Below are positions 9,504-19,969 of a stretch of 64,000 bases of DNA, piece after piece. The position numbers and the translations under genes were made by a program. The notes below the pieces were generated by a model, which was given only the letters and a program-made list of their open reading frames with translations, did no database searches and had not been told where the DNA came from. This DNA comes from Sphingomonas sp. AX6 (GTDB lineage Bacteria > Pseudomonadota > Alphaproteobacteria > Sphingomonadales > Sphingomonadaceae): positions 2,588,008 to 2,652,007 of the forward strand of contig NZ_LR733979.1 of the NCBI RefSeq assembly GCF_902506605.1, written 5' to 3'. The stretch's first letter is position 1; each line of letters begins with the position of its first letter.

Positions 9504-10289
9504 TCAGTTGCCCTTAAACTCAGGCTTGCGCTTCTGGAGGAACGCCATGCCCCCCTCCATCGCGTCCGCAGTGCCGCGCATGTCGCGCTGGTTCTCCGCC
9601 TCGCGCGTCATCGCATCGGCATAGCTCAGCTCAAGCGCATCGTGCAGCCCGCGTCGCATCGCCCCCAGCGCCCGCGTCGGCCCCGCTGCCAGCCGCTCGG
9701 CCAGCGCAAAGCTTTCCGCGTCCAGTGCATCGTCGGCAACGACCTTGTGGATCATGCCCCAGTCCAGCGCCTTGGCCGCGGGCACCCGCTCGCCCAGCAG
9801 CATCATCTCGGCCGCGCGAGCACGGCCGATCAGCCGCGGCAACATCCAGCTTGCCCCGCCATCAGGGATCAGCCCGATATTGACGAAGGCCTGAAGGAAA
9901 TAAGCGGTCTCGCTCGCGACACAGAAATCGGCGGCCAGCGCCAGGCTACACCCGATCCCCGCCGCAGGTCCGCGCACTGCGCTCACCACTGGCACGTCCA
10001 GCGCGGCAATCGCCAGCATCGTGCGGTTGTAATGCTCGATCAGCGCAGCGAACGTCGTCTCGCCCGGATTGTCCATTCCCAGCGCCCCGCCCGCAACGTC
10101 CGCACCCGAACAGAAAGCCCTGCCCGCACCCGCGAACAACACTGCGCGCGCGCCATCCAGAGTGGCGATCGCGTCGCGGATTTCGTCGAACAGCGCAGGC
10201 GGCGCAGCGTTCAGCCGGTCGGGCCGGTTGAGCGTGACCACCAGCACATCGCCGCGCCGTTCGGTCAGGATATGTTCGTAACTGGCCAT
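9504..10289 (-). CDS. Enoyl-CoA hydratase/isomerase (PaaG-like)
   Basis: Crotonase-fold protein of 261 residues. The oxyanion-hole segments are [13 protein letters not shown] and [16 protein letters not shown]. The second catalytic position is an aspartate in LIPDGGASW, as in PaaG-type epoxyphenylacetyl-CoA isomerases, rather than the glutamate of classical enoyl-CoA hydratases. The ATG at 10289 was preferred over a TTG at 10304 because GGGAA lies at proper spacing before the ATG. Palindromic repeats flank it on both sides, so it may be transcribed separately from its neighbours. Role in the propionyl-CoA context is unclear; isomerisation of an acyl-CoA is the best guess. Confidence 0.85.
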   Translation of the reverse strand: MASYEHILTERRGDVLVVTLNRPDRLNAAPPALFDEIRDAIATLDGARAVLFAGAGRAFCSGADVAGGALGMDNPGETTFAALIEHYNRTMLAIAALDVPVVSAVRGPAAGIGCSLALAADFCVASETAYFLQAFVNIGLIPDGGASWMLPRLIGRARAAEMMLLGERVPAAKALDWGMIHKVVADDALDAESFALAERLAAGPTRALGAMRRGLHDALELSYADAMTREAENQRDMRGTADAMEGGMAFLQKRKPEFKGN

Positions 10290-10317
10290 TTGTTTGTTTC
10301 CCAATCTTCACACCCCA

Positions 10318-10438
10318 AACCGTTTGTCCTGAGTAGCCGCTGAGCGAAGCCGAAGCGGCATATCGAAGGATCGTCGTCTGCCGCTATGCTTCGATACGAG
10401 CCTTCGACTGCGCTCAGCCTCTACTCAGCACAAACGGT
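10318..10438. repeat. Long palindromic repeat (AAACGGT / GCTGAGCGAAG type)
   Basis: Imperfect inverted repeat of about 120 bp. Outer arms are ACCGTTTGT(CCTGAGTAG) and (CTACTCAGC)ACAAACGGT; inner arms are GCTGAGCGAAG...CGAAG and CTTCG...CTGCGCTCAGC. This is a widespread dispersed repeat type. It lies between the epimerase stop and the hydratase start. Confidence 0.8.
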
Positions 10439-10448
10439 GTTTCGGTGC

Positions 10449-10868
10449 TCAATGCCCGTCCTTGGGCGTCTCCATAATCTCGGTCAGCACCCCGCCCATG
10501 TCCTTGGGATGAACGAAGAAGATCGGCGTCCCGTGCGCGCCGATCCGCGGCTCGCCCAGCACCCGCGCGCCCTTCGCCTCGAACCACGCCTTGGCTTCAT
10601 GGATGTCGGGCACTTCGTAGCAAAGATGATGCTGCCCCCCATTCGGGTTCTTCGCGAGGAAGCCGTGGATCGGCGATTCCGCGCCCAGCGGCTCGATCAA
10701 CTCGATTTGCGTGTTGGGGGTATCGACGAAGCACACCCTCACCTCCTGCGCGGACAGGTCGAAGGGTTCATGGATGACGCTCGCGCCCATCACGTCGCGG
10801 TAGAAGGCGACCGACGTTTCGATCGAAGGCGTGGCGACGCCGATATGGTTGAGGCGGCCGAGTTTCAT
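10449..10868 (-). CDS. mce: Methylmalonyl-CoA epimerase
   Basis: Vicinal-oxygen-chelate (glyoxalase-fold) protein of 139 residues, normal length for the family. Expected metal ligands are visible: His in GRLNHIGVA at the N-terminus, His in GQHHLCYEV in the second repeat and Glu in GVLTEIMETP at the C-terminus. It converts (S)- to (R)-methylmalonyl-CoA between the carboxylase and the mutase, both encoded in this run. Its ATG overlaps the stop of the small membrane protein gene by four bases. Confidence 0.93.
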   Translation of the reverse strand: MKLGRLNHIGVATPSIETSVAFYRDVMGASVIHEPFDLSAQEVRVCFVDTPNTQIELIEPLGAESPIHGFLAKNPNGGQHHLCYEVPDIHEAKAWFEAKGARVLGEPRIGAHGTPIFFVHPKDMGGVLTEIMETPKDGH

Positions 10869-11073
10869 ACCATGTCCAACATCAGGAGTAGTCCTCCAAC
10901 AAGCAACAACGGTGCGCCAAACAGGCTGATTCCGAACGTCACCCGGAAACGCTTTGGAGCGACAGATCGATCAATCTTGCCCCACCGCCCGAACACGTAC
11001 CCGCAGCGTAGAGCGAGCCAGACATTCCACGAGAGCACAATGGCAAGGACAATCCATAACGCCCCGACCAACA

Positions 11074-11077
<4 letters not shown>
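10865..11077 (-). CDS. Small two-helix membrane protein
   Basis: A 70-residue protein with hydrophobic segments at about residues 3-23 ([20 protein letters not shown]) and 47-70 ([21 protein letters not shown]), joined by a basic loop ([16 protein letters not shown]). Four-base ATGA overlaps with pccB upstream and mce downstream show that it is a genuine, translationally coupled member of the operon. I do not recognise the family. A role in membrane association or transport linked to propionyl-CoA metabolism would be pure speculation. Confidence 0.75.
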
Positions 11078-12624
<1,547 letters not shown>

Positions 12625-12740
12625 GTTTTGGGATTCTCCCTGAAGGGCCGTGCGCGCCGGATCAACCTCAAAGTTAGACGGGGGTGACGTCTGGGTGGCG
12701 GCGTGGCATACTCGTTTCACGAAAATATCGGAGAGACGCC

Positions 12741-13502
12741 GTGGCCACCGCCTTCAAACCCGACACCCGGATTTCGGACGCCGAACACGAAGCGCGCCAG
12801 CAGCTCGCCGCCTGCTACCGCGTGTTCGATCATCTCGGCTGGTCGGAAATGATCTACAACCACATTACGCTGAAGATCCCCGGCGAGGACGGCGCGTTCC
12901 TGATCAACCCGTTTGGCTTGCACTTCAGCGAGGTGAAGGCGTCGAACCTGGTCAAGATCGACATCGACGGCAACAAGCTCGACGACAGCCCCTACCCCGT
13001 CAATCGCGCCGGGTTCGTCCAGCACGCGCTGTTCCACCGGCATCTGCCCGACGCGCATTGCATCATGCACACGCACACCACGGCAGGGATGGCGGTGAGT
13101 TCGGTCGAAGGCGGATTGCGACCCACCAATTTCTACGCCTGCAATTTCGCAGGGCAAATCGCCTATCACGATTTCGAAGGCGTGACGGTGCGCGACGAGG
13201 AAGGCGAGCGGCTGCTGGCCAATTTGGGCAATAAACGCGTCATGCTGCTTCGCAACCACGGCATATTGGTGATGGGTAAGACGCTGCCCGAGGCGTTCAT
13301 CAAGCACTGGTCGCTGCAACGCGCCTGCGAGATCCAGGTCGCGACATTGGGCATGGGCGAACCGTTGATGGTCGCGGACGAGGTCGTCGCGGTCCACCAG
13401 CGTGACCTCCACATGGCGCAGGTGCCGGGCGGGCCGGGTGCGGCCGACTTCGCAGCGATGGTGCGGCTGGTCGATCGCAAGGACAAAAGCTGGCGGGAGT
13501 AA
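12741..13502 (+). CDS. Class II aldolase/adducin-domain protein
   Basis: A 253-residue class II aldolase/adducin-fold protein. Zinc-binding histidines are visible in [11 protein letters not shown], and a third in [11 protein letters not shown]; the N-terminal region [16 protein letters not shown] matches the substrate-pocket segment of the family. The start is the GTG at 12741, with GGAGAG six bases upstream; the longer frame from 12684 has no ribosome binding site and runs into the divergent promoter region. Members of this branch are annotated in many proteobacteria as hypothetical aldolases without known substrate. No sugar-kinase or isomerase partner is nearby. Confidence 0.85.
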   Translation: MATAFKPDTRISDAEHEARQQLAACYRVFDHLGWSEMIYNHITLKIPGEDGAFLINPFGLHFSEVKASNLVKIDIDGNKLDDSPYPVNRAGFVQHALFHRHLPDAHCIMHTHTTAGMAVSSVEGGLRPTNFYACNFAGQIAYHDFEGVTVRDEEGERLLANLGNKRVMLLRNHGILVMGKTLPEAFIKHWSLQRACEIQVATLGMGEPLMVADEVVAVHQRDLHMAQVPGGPGAADFAAMVRLVDRKDKSWRE

Positions 13503-13524
13503 CGCCTGCCTTCGCTTCCCTTTA

Positions 13525-13616
13525 CGTCATCCCAGCGAAAGCTGGGATGTTAGGCAATGAAGCGATCCGGCGTCGTTCTCTTACTGCTTGATGCCCCAGC
13601 TTTCGCTGGGGCGACG
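13525..13616. repeat. Bipartite palindromic repeat (CGTCATCCCAGC type), second copy
   Basis: Left hairpin 13525-13548 (CGTCATCCCAGCGAAAGCTGGGAT is identical to the copy at 2687-2710) and right hairpin 13591-13616 (CCCCAGC-TTTC-GCTGGGG then CGACG). It lies between the aldolase-like gene and the [2Fe-2S] subunit gene. Confidence 0.82.
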
Positions 13617-13686
13617 GACATTGGGAGGGGATGGGCAGCGATACGTTACCATTTCCCAAATCCCCCCAGCCCGCTAAGCCACGCAA

Positions 13687-14226
13687 ATGCCGCGCCTGAC
13701 CGTCAACAACCAGCCCGTCGAATATCTCATGCCCGCGGAGACTCCGCTGCTCTGGGCGCTGCGCGACGCGTCCAACCTGACCGGCACCAAATATGCGTGC
13801 GGCAACGGCGATTGCGGCGCGTGTATCGTCGATGTCGATGGGCAGGCCGTCAAAAGCTGCCGCTTCACGCTTGAGGCTGCCGAGGGCACCTTCGTCACCA
13901 CGATCGAGGGGCTTTCGCGCGACCGCACCCATCCGATGCAACAGGCATTGCTCGCCTCCAACGTCGTCCAGTGCGGTTTCTGCATTCCCGGCATCGTCAT
14001 GAACATGGCGGTGCTGATGAAGCGGAACCCCCGTCCCGCGCAGGAGGAAATCGAGCGCGTCGTTACCAATATCTGTCGCTGCGGCATCTATCCTCGGCTG
14101 GCAGAAGCAATTCAGCAGGCAATCCGCATTTCGGCGGGCGACGAGACGGTTGCCCCCGCCCCCCGCCCCGGCATCGAGCCAGAGGAAGCCGCGCGCGACG
14201 TCCCCGCGCTCGTTGTTCCCCGGTAA
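13687..14226 (+). CDS. [2Fe-2S] small subunit of a molybdenum hydroxylase (isoquinoline 1-oxidoreductase alpha-like)
   Basis: A 179-residue protein with both iron-sulphur domains of xanthine-oxidase-family small subunits. The plant-type cluster ligands are Cys38, Cys43, Cys46 and Cys58 (CGNGDCGAC...C); the second cluster uses Cys96, Cys99, Cys130 and Cys132 (QCGFC...CRC). It transfers electrons between the molybdopterin centre of a large subunit and an external acceptor. It resembles IorA of isoquinoline 1-oxidoreductase. No molybdopterin-binding large subunit lies next to it: the next + gene is an unrelated RcnB-like protein. A Pro/Ala-rich tail follows the second domain. Confidence 0.87.
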   Translation: MPRLTVNNQPVEYLMPAETPLLWALRDASNLTGTKYACGNGDCGACIVDVDGQAVKSCRFTLEAAEGTFVTTIEGLSRDRTHPMQQALLASNVVQCGFCIPGIVMNMAVLMKRNPRPAQEEIERVVTNICRCGIYPRLAEAIQQAIRISAGDETVAPAPRPGIEPEEAARDVPALVVPR

Positions 14227-14340
14227 CGATTCCTTTCAATTGGCTGACAGGCGAGTTCAGCCAGCGATCACTCGACTCAGCGTAGAAAGGCTTCATCCTA
14301 AGGGCCGGCTCGATGCGCCGGTGAGCGGAGAGAAGGCAAA

Positions 14341-15297
14341 ATGAGAAAGTCCCTATTGATCGCGCTGATCGGCGCGACCGCACTGGTCCCCGCCGCCGCA
14401 CTGGCGCAGGATCGTGGCGAACGCGGCAATCGCGGCCCGCGTGCCGAACAGGTGCAGCAACGCCAGCAGGCGCGTCAGGCCCGACAAGCACAGCGCCAGG
14501 CCGCCCCTGCACGTCAGGCCAATCCAGCCCGCCAGGCTCGCCAAGCCGAGCGTCAGGCCAATCCTGTGCGCCAGGCACGCCAGGCCGAACGTCGGGCGAA
14601 CCCGGCGGTCGTTCAGCAACGCCAGCAGGTCCGTCAACAGCGGCAGGCGCAACGCGTCGAACGTCGCGAAACGCGTCCGGCTGCAGTCGCTAATCAGAAC
14701 CGCCAGAACTGGCGCGGGAACGCGCAACCGCCGCGTCAGGAATTCCGTCAGGAACGCCGCGAAGATCGCCGCGATTTCCGCCAAGAACTGCGCGGCGACC
14801 GGAGCGAACTGCGCAACGACCGCCGCGACAATCGTCAGGATTTCCGTCAGGGCGAAATCAACCGTCGCGAATTTCGGCAGGAACGCCGTGAAGATACGCG
14901 CGATTTCCGGCAGGATCGTCGCGGCGATCGTCAGGACTTCCGCCAGGATCGCCGCGGCGACCGGCAGGATTTCGGGCAAGACCGGCGCTGGGATCGCCAA
15001 TGGCGTCAGAGCAACCGGTATAACTGGCGCAACCATCGCCAGATAAACCGCAACGTGTATCGCCTGCCGCGTTATTACGCCCCGCGTAACTATCGCTATG
15101 GCTATCAGCGCTTCTCGATCGGGATCACGCTGGGGTCGATGCTGTTCGCGAACCAATATTGGATCAACGATCCCTACACCTATCGCCTGCCCGAGGCGTA
15201 CTACCCGTATCAGTGGGTGCGCTATTACAACGACGCGCTGCTGATCGATACGCGATCGGGCATGGTGGTCGACGTCGAACACGATATCTTCTGGTAG
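14341..15297 (+). CDS. Arg/Gln-rich repeat protein with C-terminal RcnB domain
   Basis: A 318-residue secreted protein. A signal peptide (about 1-22, ending AALAQ) is followed by about 200 residues of low-complexity sequence: first RQARQAQRQ/NPARQ repeats (residues 30-110), then nonapeptide-like repeats of the form DRRGDRQDF and FRQERREDRR (about 130-225). The C-terminal 75 residues (YGYQRFSIGITLG...WVRYYNDALLIDTRSGMVVDV) match the RcnB domain, a periplasmic domain named from nickel/cobalt homeostasis in E. coli. The repeat part is extremely basic, so interaction with acidic polymers such as DNA, phosphate-rich surfaces or exopolysaccharide is possible. AAGGCAAA precedes the ATG. Confidence 0.85.
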   Translation: MRKSLLIALIGATALVPAAALAQDRGERGNRGPRAEQVQQRQQARQARQAQRQAAPARQANPARQARQAERQANPVRQARQAERRANPAVVQQRQQVRQQRQAQRVERRETRPAAVANQNRQNWRGNAQPPRQEFRQERREDRRDFRQELRGDRSELRNDRRDNRQDFRQGEINRREFRQERREDTRDFRQDRRGDRQDFRQDRRGDRQDFGQDRRWDRQWRQSNRYNWRNHRQINRNVYRLPRYYAPRNYRYGYQRFSIGITLGSMLFANQYWINDPYTYRLPEAYYPYQWVRYYNDALLIDTRSGMVVDVEHDIFW

Positions 15298-15320
15298 GCC
15301 AGGGAAACGATCGTCACGGG

Positions 15321-15360
15321 GAGGGGCTCGGCAGCGAAAGCTGTCGGGCCTCTTGCTTTT
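15321..15360 (+). terminator. Probable rho-independent terminator after the RcnB-like gene
   Basis: An imperfect stem GAGGGGCTCGGCAG / CTGTCGGGCCTC around a CGAAAG loop, followed by TTGCTTTT. It lies 23 bases after the stop codon at 15297, and the next gene starts at 15388. Confidence 0.55.
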
Positions 15361-15387
15361 CATGGCGAGCGCGACATTTTGCACGCC

Positions 15388-16065
15388 ATGACCAAGTGGA
15401 AGGATCAAAGCGGCCCCCCGTCGCCGCTGCGCGCGAAATTCGGCAAGACCGGCGTCGAACGGCTGGAGGGGCATCCCGCCGCCAAACGTGCGAAAGTCGA
15501 CGGCGCGGATATTTTCTATATCCCCGAATTCCTGACCAAGCCAGAATGCCGGATGCTGATCGCCAGCATCGACGCTAGCTGCCGCCGCTCGACGCTGCTC
15601 ACCGATTCTCCCGATCCCGATTTCCGCACCAGCGATTCGAGCGATCTCGATCGTTGGGATCCCAAAATTCGCGCGATCGATGAAAAGGTCGCGCATCTGC
15701 TCGGCATCCCGCTTGAACATGGCGAGACGTTGCAAGGCCAGCGCTACAGACCGGGGCAGCAGTTCCGCGCGCATCATGATTATTTCCACGAGGATCAGGG
15801 CTATTGGGCGCGGATGCTCGCGGAGGGCGGCCAGCGCACCTGGACGGCGATGATCTTTCTGAACGAAGTGGAACAGGGCGGCGCGACCTGGTTTCCGCAA
15901 GCGGGCATTCGGATGAAGCCCAAGCCCGGCCTGCTGCTCGCCTGGAACAACATGCGGCCGGATGGATCGGCAAACCCCAACACGCTGCATGAGGGGATGG
16001 CCGTGGTCGCGGGCACCAAATATATCGTGACGAAGTGGTTCCGCGAAGGGCCGTGGCTGCGGTGA
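15388..16065 (+). CDS. 2-oxoglutarate/Fe(II) oxygenase, prolyl 4-hydroxylase type
   Basis: A 225-residue double-stranded beta-helix oxygenase. The iron-binding HxD is in RAHHDYFHE, the distal histidine in NTLHEG, and the 2-oxoglutarate-binding basic residue in the KYIVTKWFRE strand that ends the domain. RYRPGQQF and GGATWFP are typical of bacterial prolyl 4-hydroxylase-like proteins. The ATG at 15388 was chosen over a TTG at 15379. The natural substrate of these bacterial enzymes is mostly unknown; proline residues of a cellular protein are the default guess. Confidence 0.87.
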   Translation: MTKWKDQSGPPSPLRAKFGKTGVERLEGHPAAKRAKVDGADIFYIPEFLTKPECRMLIASIDASCRRSTLLTDSPDPDFRTSDSSDLDRWDPKIRAIDEKVAHLLGIPLEHGETLQGQRYRPGQQFRAHHDYFHEDQGYWARMLAEGGQRTWTAMIFLNEVEQGGATWFPQAGIRMKPKPGLLLAWNNMRPDGSANPNTLHEGMAVVAGTKYIVTKWFREGPWLR

Positions 16066-16076
16066 TTCCGTAAAAC

Positions 16077-16097
16077 TCCTCCCCCAGCGGGGGAGGA
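16077..16097. repeat. Perfect hairpin TCCTCCCCC-AGC-GGGGGAGGA
   Basis: A 9-bp perfect stem with a 3-base loop directly after the oxygenase gene. It belongs to the GC-rich palindromic intergenic repeats common in this window and may terminate or stabilise the upstream transcript. No T-tract follows it. Confidence 0.7.
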
Positions 16098-16138
16098 ATT
16101 ATGGAGACACCCCCAGCGCACCCGCTACAAGCTGCCCC

Positions 16139-17905
16139 ATGTCCCGCCTCGTCCTCAACATCGAACGCTCCATTCTCGGCCAGCCCTGGCACTGGCGTGG
16201 CCTCGCGGCGGACGCGCGCGATCCGGGTTTCGCCCCCGACGACCTCATCACTCAATTGCTGCTGACCCGTGGTTGTTCGCGCGAAGACCTTGACGCGCAC
16301 CGCACGCCAACCATCCGCGGCTTCATGCCCGACCCCTCGATCTTCCGCGACATGGACCGCGCCGCCGAGCGTCTCGCCGATGCAGTGGCGGCTGGTGAGA
16401 AGATCGTCGTGTTCGGTGATTACGATGTCGACGGCGCGACCTCCGCCGCATTGCTCATCCTGTTGATACGCCAGCTCGGCCACGACGCCAGCCCCTATAT
16501 CCCCGACCGGCTGATGGAGGGCTATGGCCCCTCGGGCGAGGCAATGGTCAGGCTCAAACGCGACGGGGCCGACCTGATCGTCACCGTCGATTGCGGCGCG
16601 CAGGCGTTTCAGGCGCTCGACATGGCGGCAGCCGCCAATGCCGACGTGATCGTCGTCGATCACCACAAATGCGCCGCCGAACTTCCCAAGGCACTGGCGC
16701 TGGTCAACCCGAACCGCCTGGACGAAGGCGAAGGCGCGGCACACGGTCATCTGGCCGCGGTCGGGGTCGCGTTCCTTCTCGGCGCGGCGCTGGTCCGCCT
16801 GCTGCGCACGCGTGGCTGGTTCGCGACGCGGGCCGAACCAAAGCTGATCGACCTGCTAGACATCGTCGCATTGGGCACCGTCGCCGACGTCGCCCAACTC
16901 CGCGGCCTGAACCGTGCGTTCGTGGCGCAGGGGCTGAAGGTGATGGCGCAGCGCCGTAACATCGGCATGAACGCGCTGATCCAGGCATCGCGGCTGACCC
17001 GCGCGCCGACCTGCACCGACCTTGGCTTTGCGCTTGGCCCGCGGATCAACGCGGGTGGACGCGTCGGCAAGTCCGATCTCGGCGTGCGGCTGCTCACCAC
17101 CACCGACCCGCAGGAAGCACGCGACATCGCCGAGGAACTCGACCGGTTGAACGAAGAACGCCGTGCGATCGAGGCTGAGGTTCAGGCCAGCGCCGAATTG
17201 ATCGCGGCGCAAACCGGCAACCGCGCAGTGGCCGTAATCGCAGGCGAAGGCTGGCACCCCGGCGTCATCGGCATCGTCGCCGGGCGGCTGAAGGAAAAAC
17301 TCGGTCGTCCCGCCATCGTCATCGCGATCGACGAGGCCGGCATAGGCAAGGGATCTGGCAGATCGATCAGCGGTGTCGATCTTGGGCAAGCCGTATTGTC
17401 GGCCAAGGAACACGGCCTGCTGGTCGCAGGCGGCGGGCACGCGATGGCGGCCGGTCTGACCATCCATACCGACCAGATCGAAGCCTTCACTGCCTTTCTC
17501 GACGAACGGCTTGCCGAAGGGGTCGCCAAATCGATGGAAGGACGCGCGCTTCTGCTCGACGCGGTACTGGCACCCGGCGGGGTCAACCCGCTGCTGGTCG
17601 AATCGCTGGAAGCCGGAGGCCCCTACGGCATGGGCTGGCCCGCGCCGCGCGTCGCCGCAGGCCCCGTTCGCATCCTCAAGGCTGATGTCGTCGGCAATGG
17701 CCATGTCCGCGCGATCGTGGTCGGAGAGGACGGCCGCAGCCTGAAAGCCGTCGCGTTCCGCCAGGCCGAAACCGATCTCGGCATGGCGCTGCTCGGTGCG
17801 CCCAAACACCGTCGCCTGTGGCTCGCAGGCCGTGCGAAAATCGATGATTGGGGCAGCCGTCCAGCCGCCGAATTGCACATCGACGACGCGGCGTGGGCAG
17901 ATTGA
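16139..17905 (+). CDS. recJ: Single-stranded-DNA-specific exonuclease RecJ
   Basis: A 588-residue 5'-3' single-strand exonuclease of the DHH superfamily used in recombination and mismatch/base-excision repair. Motif I GDYDVDG (Asp94, Asp96, Asp98), a conserved Asp151 in VDCG, and the DHH motif at 174-176 (VVDHHKC) supply the Mn-binding site. The DHHA1 domain has GRVGKSDLGVRLL and the GGGHAMAAG signature near residue 430, and an OB-like C-terminal domain follows. Length is normal. It immediately precedes tRNA-Glu, about 70 bases away. Confidence 0.94.
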   Translation: MSRLVLNIERSILGQPWHWRGLAADARDPGFAPDDLITQLLLTRGCSREDLDAHRTPTIRGFMPDPSIFRDMDRAAERLADAVAAGEKIVVFGDYDVDGATSAALLILLIRQLGHDASPYIPDRLMEGYGPSGEAMVRLKRDGADLIVTVDCGAQAFQALDMAAAANADVIVVDHHKCAAELPKALALVNPNRLDEGEGAAHGHLAAVGVAFLLGAALVRLLRTRGWFATRAEPKLIDLLDIVALGTVADVAQLRGLNRAFVAQGLKVMAQRRNIGMNALIQASRLTRAPTCTDLGFALGPRINAGGRVGKSDLGVRLLTTTDPQEARDIAEELDRLNEERRAIEAEVQASAELIAAQTGNRAVAVIAGEGWHPGVIGIVAGRLKEKLGRPAIVIAIDEAGIGKGSGRSISGVDLGQAVLSAKEHGLLVAGGGHAMAAGLTIHTDQIEAFTAFLDERLAEGVAKSMEGRALLLDAVLAPGGVNPLLVESLEAGGPYGMGWPAPRVAAGPVRILKADVVGNGHVRAIVVGEDGRSLKAVAFRQAETDLGMALLGAPKHRRLWLAGRAKIDDWGSRPAAELHIDDAAWAD

Positions 17906-17928
17906 CCGCAATTGACGCAAAAACCCGG

Positions 17929-17957
17929 TTGACCGCCGCGCGCGCTTTGCCTAGTTG
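17929..17957 (+). promoter_or_regulatory. Probable sigma-70 promoter of tRNA-Glu
   Basis: TTGACC (17929-17934) and TAGTTG (17952-17957) are separated by 17 bases, and the tRNA begins 17 bases downstream of the -10 box. Spacing and position fit, although the -10 hexamer is a weak match. Confidence 0.45.
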
Positions 17958-17974
17958 CACCGCCACGCCTTCAT

Positions 17975-18049
17975 GGCCCCTTCGTCTAGCGGTTAGGACG
18001 CGGCCCTTTCACGGCTGAAACACGGGTTCGATTCCCGTAGGGGTCACCA
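17975..18049 (+). tRNA. tRNA-Glu (anticodon TTC)
   Basis: A 75-base gene including an encoded CCA. The acceptor stem pairs GGCCCCT with AGGGGTC (one G-T pair), the D-arm has CTAGCGGTTAGG, the anticodon loop CTTTCAC carries TTC, and the T-arm is CGGG-TTCGATT-CCCG. An integrase gene follows 84 bases later, so the 3' end of this tRNA is the likely attachment site of an island. Confidence 0.96.
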
Positions 18050-18133
18050 TCCGCCCTCGATGGCGCGGAATTGCGTGATTTGGCCGTTCTTTACTTCTTC
18101 GCTGGTACAGCAAGCTGGTACAGCGAGGAAGAT

Positions 18134-19969
18134 ATGGCCGAAATGGCAAAGCCATGGAAACATCCCCAAACGGGCGTCTATTATTTGCGGCGGCAGATTC
18201 CAACCGCCATCCGGGAAGCCTTCGATCACCGATCGCTCCATAAGGCGTCGCTTGGTACGAAAGATCTTCGTCAGGCGACGGTTCTGTTTCTGCAGGCCAA
18301 CGCAGACCTCGAGAACAAGTTTGAAGAGGCGCGGGACCGTCTTCGTCGAACGGGGAGCGCAGGTCGCTCCTCGCGCGATCGCGCGGACGAGATAGTCAGC
18401 AGCTATTTCCTTGGACCACCTCTCTCAGAGGGCGGTGTGGCCGGACCGGACAGACTGATGCTAGCTCGAACCGAGATCGACCGAGGCCTGTGGAATCAAA
18501 CCGAGCATGGCTGCGCGACCCCCGGCCCCGCCTCCGCTGACGACTGGTGGTTGTTATCGAACAATGCGGCGACATACCGCGCATATCCAGGCGTTTCGCG
18601 TTTGGTTGCAGGACACCCTATCGGCGCCATCTGGCAGTTTGATGATACGAAGTTTCGCGATGAGAACGCGCGCATCACTCAAGTCGAACGAGTGGTCGAA
18701 CAGATTGCTCGCTACCAGGGTTGTGAAGTCTCTGATCTACCTGATCAGATCGTCTCCGCGACAAAAGAGTTTTTGAACAAATTACCAGTGGGCACGGTCC
18801 AGAATCGAAAGCAGCGCGAAACGCCGCGTCGAGATCGACCCGACCTTCGGCTCTTGGAACTCTTTGAAGAATGGCAAACGAAACGCAAACCGAGCCTGCA
18901 AACTGCAAGCGAGTATCGTCAATCTGTAAACGCCTTCATTGATTTCATCGGCGACATCCCCGTCAATGAGATCAACAATGACGACGTATTGAACTTTCGG
19001 GATGCGGTCGCGTCGTTACCATCCCGAATGTCAAAGGCGGAGCGCAAACTTCCGTTCACGGAAAGACTGGCTGCTGCCAAGGATTCAAAGTTTGTCGAAG
19101 TCCCGCGGGTGAAACCCACAACCGTCAAGAAGCAAGTCGGAGCAATCCAAGCCTTGCTAAATCTCGCCTTTCAGCAACGCTGGGTGAAACAGAATGTAGG
19201 TCAGGGCATAGCCATTTGCGACTACGCAAAATTTTCTCAAGGTGATCGGCTGACATTCAACGACGAGCAATTGAAAAGTCTATTTGCGCTAGAGTTGTTC
19301 CTCAGGCCCGTCACATGGAAGTGGCATCTTAAGACCACGCACTGCACGCTGTACTGGATTTTTCTGATCAGCCTGACCACTGGGGCTAGGCTAGAGGAGA
19401 TCGGTCAGGCGCTATTGCGGGATGTAAAAGACACACATCGTTTTCCATACATCGACATCGACGACTATGTCAGTGATGAGGATGGTGATGCCACCAAATC
19501 GATCAAGACAGCAGGCTCGCGCCGCGTTATTCCTATCCACGATAAGCTTATCGCGTTGGGCTTCGCCGACTATTGTGAGGCACTAAGATCAAGCGGGCAA
19601 ACGAAGGTGTTTCCTGACTTAAGTACGAATTCGCTGAGCAAGCACACGCACGATGTGTCCCGCAGAGCAAACCAGTTAATCGATCACGCCGTCTCGCGAG
19701 ACAGCCGAGTGGTATTTCACAGCTTCAGGCACACGTTTAAAGATTACGCGCGCGAAGCAGAGCTCGAGGATTGGGTTATCGACCAGATTTGCGGGCACGC
19801 ACCGACGACCGTCGGCGGCAAATACGGCCGCGGTGTTCGCGTCCCCAAGCTACACGAACTTTTGCATCGGATCGATTGGTCTTTTCTAGCTTGGGAGACG
19901 CTCAATATCGCTGCGGAATCGATCGATTGGAAGATGGTTTCCAGTCAACATAACAAGAGGGAAAAATGA
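18134..19969 (+). CDS. Tyrosine-type site-specific integrase (long form)
   Basis: A 611-residue integrase. The catalytic C-terminal domain shows Arg419 (GARLEE), His529 and Arg532 (HSFRH), His555 (GHAP) and the nucleophilic Tyr564 (KYGRG). The N-terminal 230 residues contain a MAKPWKHPQTGVYYLRRQIP start typical of DUF6538-type integrases, followed by a core-binding (SAM-like) domain at about 260-380. The ATG at 18134 was preferred over the longer frame from 18071 because GAGGAAG lies just upstream. It sits directly after tRNA-Glu. Base composition is clearly less GC-rich than the flanking genes, as expected for transferred DNA. Its stop overlaps the next ORF by four bases. Confidence 0.9.
   Translation: MAEMAKPWKHPQTGVYYLRRQIPTAIREAFDHRSLHKASLGTKDLRQATVLFLQANADLENKFEEARDRLRRTGSAGRSSRDRADEIVSSYFLGPPLSEGGVAGPDRLMLARTEIDRGLWNQTEHGCATPGPASADDWWLLSNNAATYRAYPGVSRLVAGHPIGAIWQFDDTKFRDENARITQVERVVEQIARYQGCEVSDLPDQIVSATKEFLNKLPVGTVQNRKQRETPRRDRPDLRLLELFEEWQTKRKPSLQTASEYRQSVNAFIDFIGDIPVNEINNDDVLNFRDAVASLPSRMSKAERKLPFTERLAAAKDSKFVEVPRVKPTTVKKQVGAIQALLNLAFQQRWVKQNVGQGIAICDYAKFSQGDRLTFNDEQLKSLFALELFLRPVTWKWHLKTTHCTLYWIFLISLTTGARLEEIGQALLRDVKDTHRFPYIDIDDYVSDEDGDATKSIKTAGSRRVIPIHDKLIALGFADYCEALRSSGQTKVFPDLSTNSLSKHTHDVSRRANQLIDHAVSRDSRVVFHSFRHTFKDYAREAELEDWVIDQICGHAPTTVGGKYGRGVRVPKLHELLHRIDWSFLAWETLNIAAESIDWKMVSSQHNKREK

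Noticed and set aside
14353..15990. Long antisense reading frame (545 codons) opposite the RcnB-like and oxygenase genes
   Set aside because: It is open because of the Arg/Gln repeat codons and GC-rich codon bias on the + strand; it has no family resemblance and spans two clear genes.
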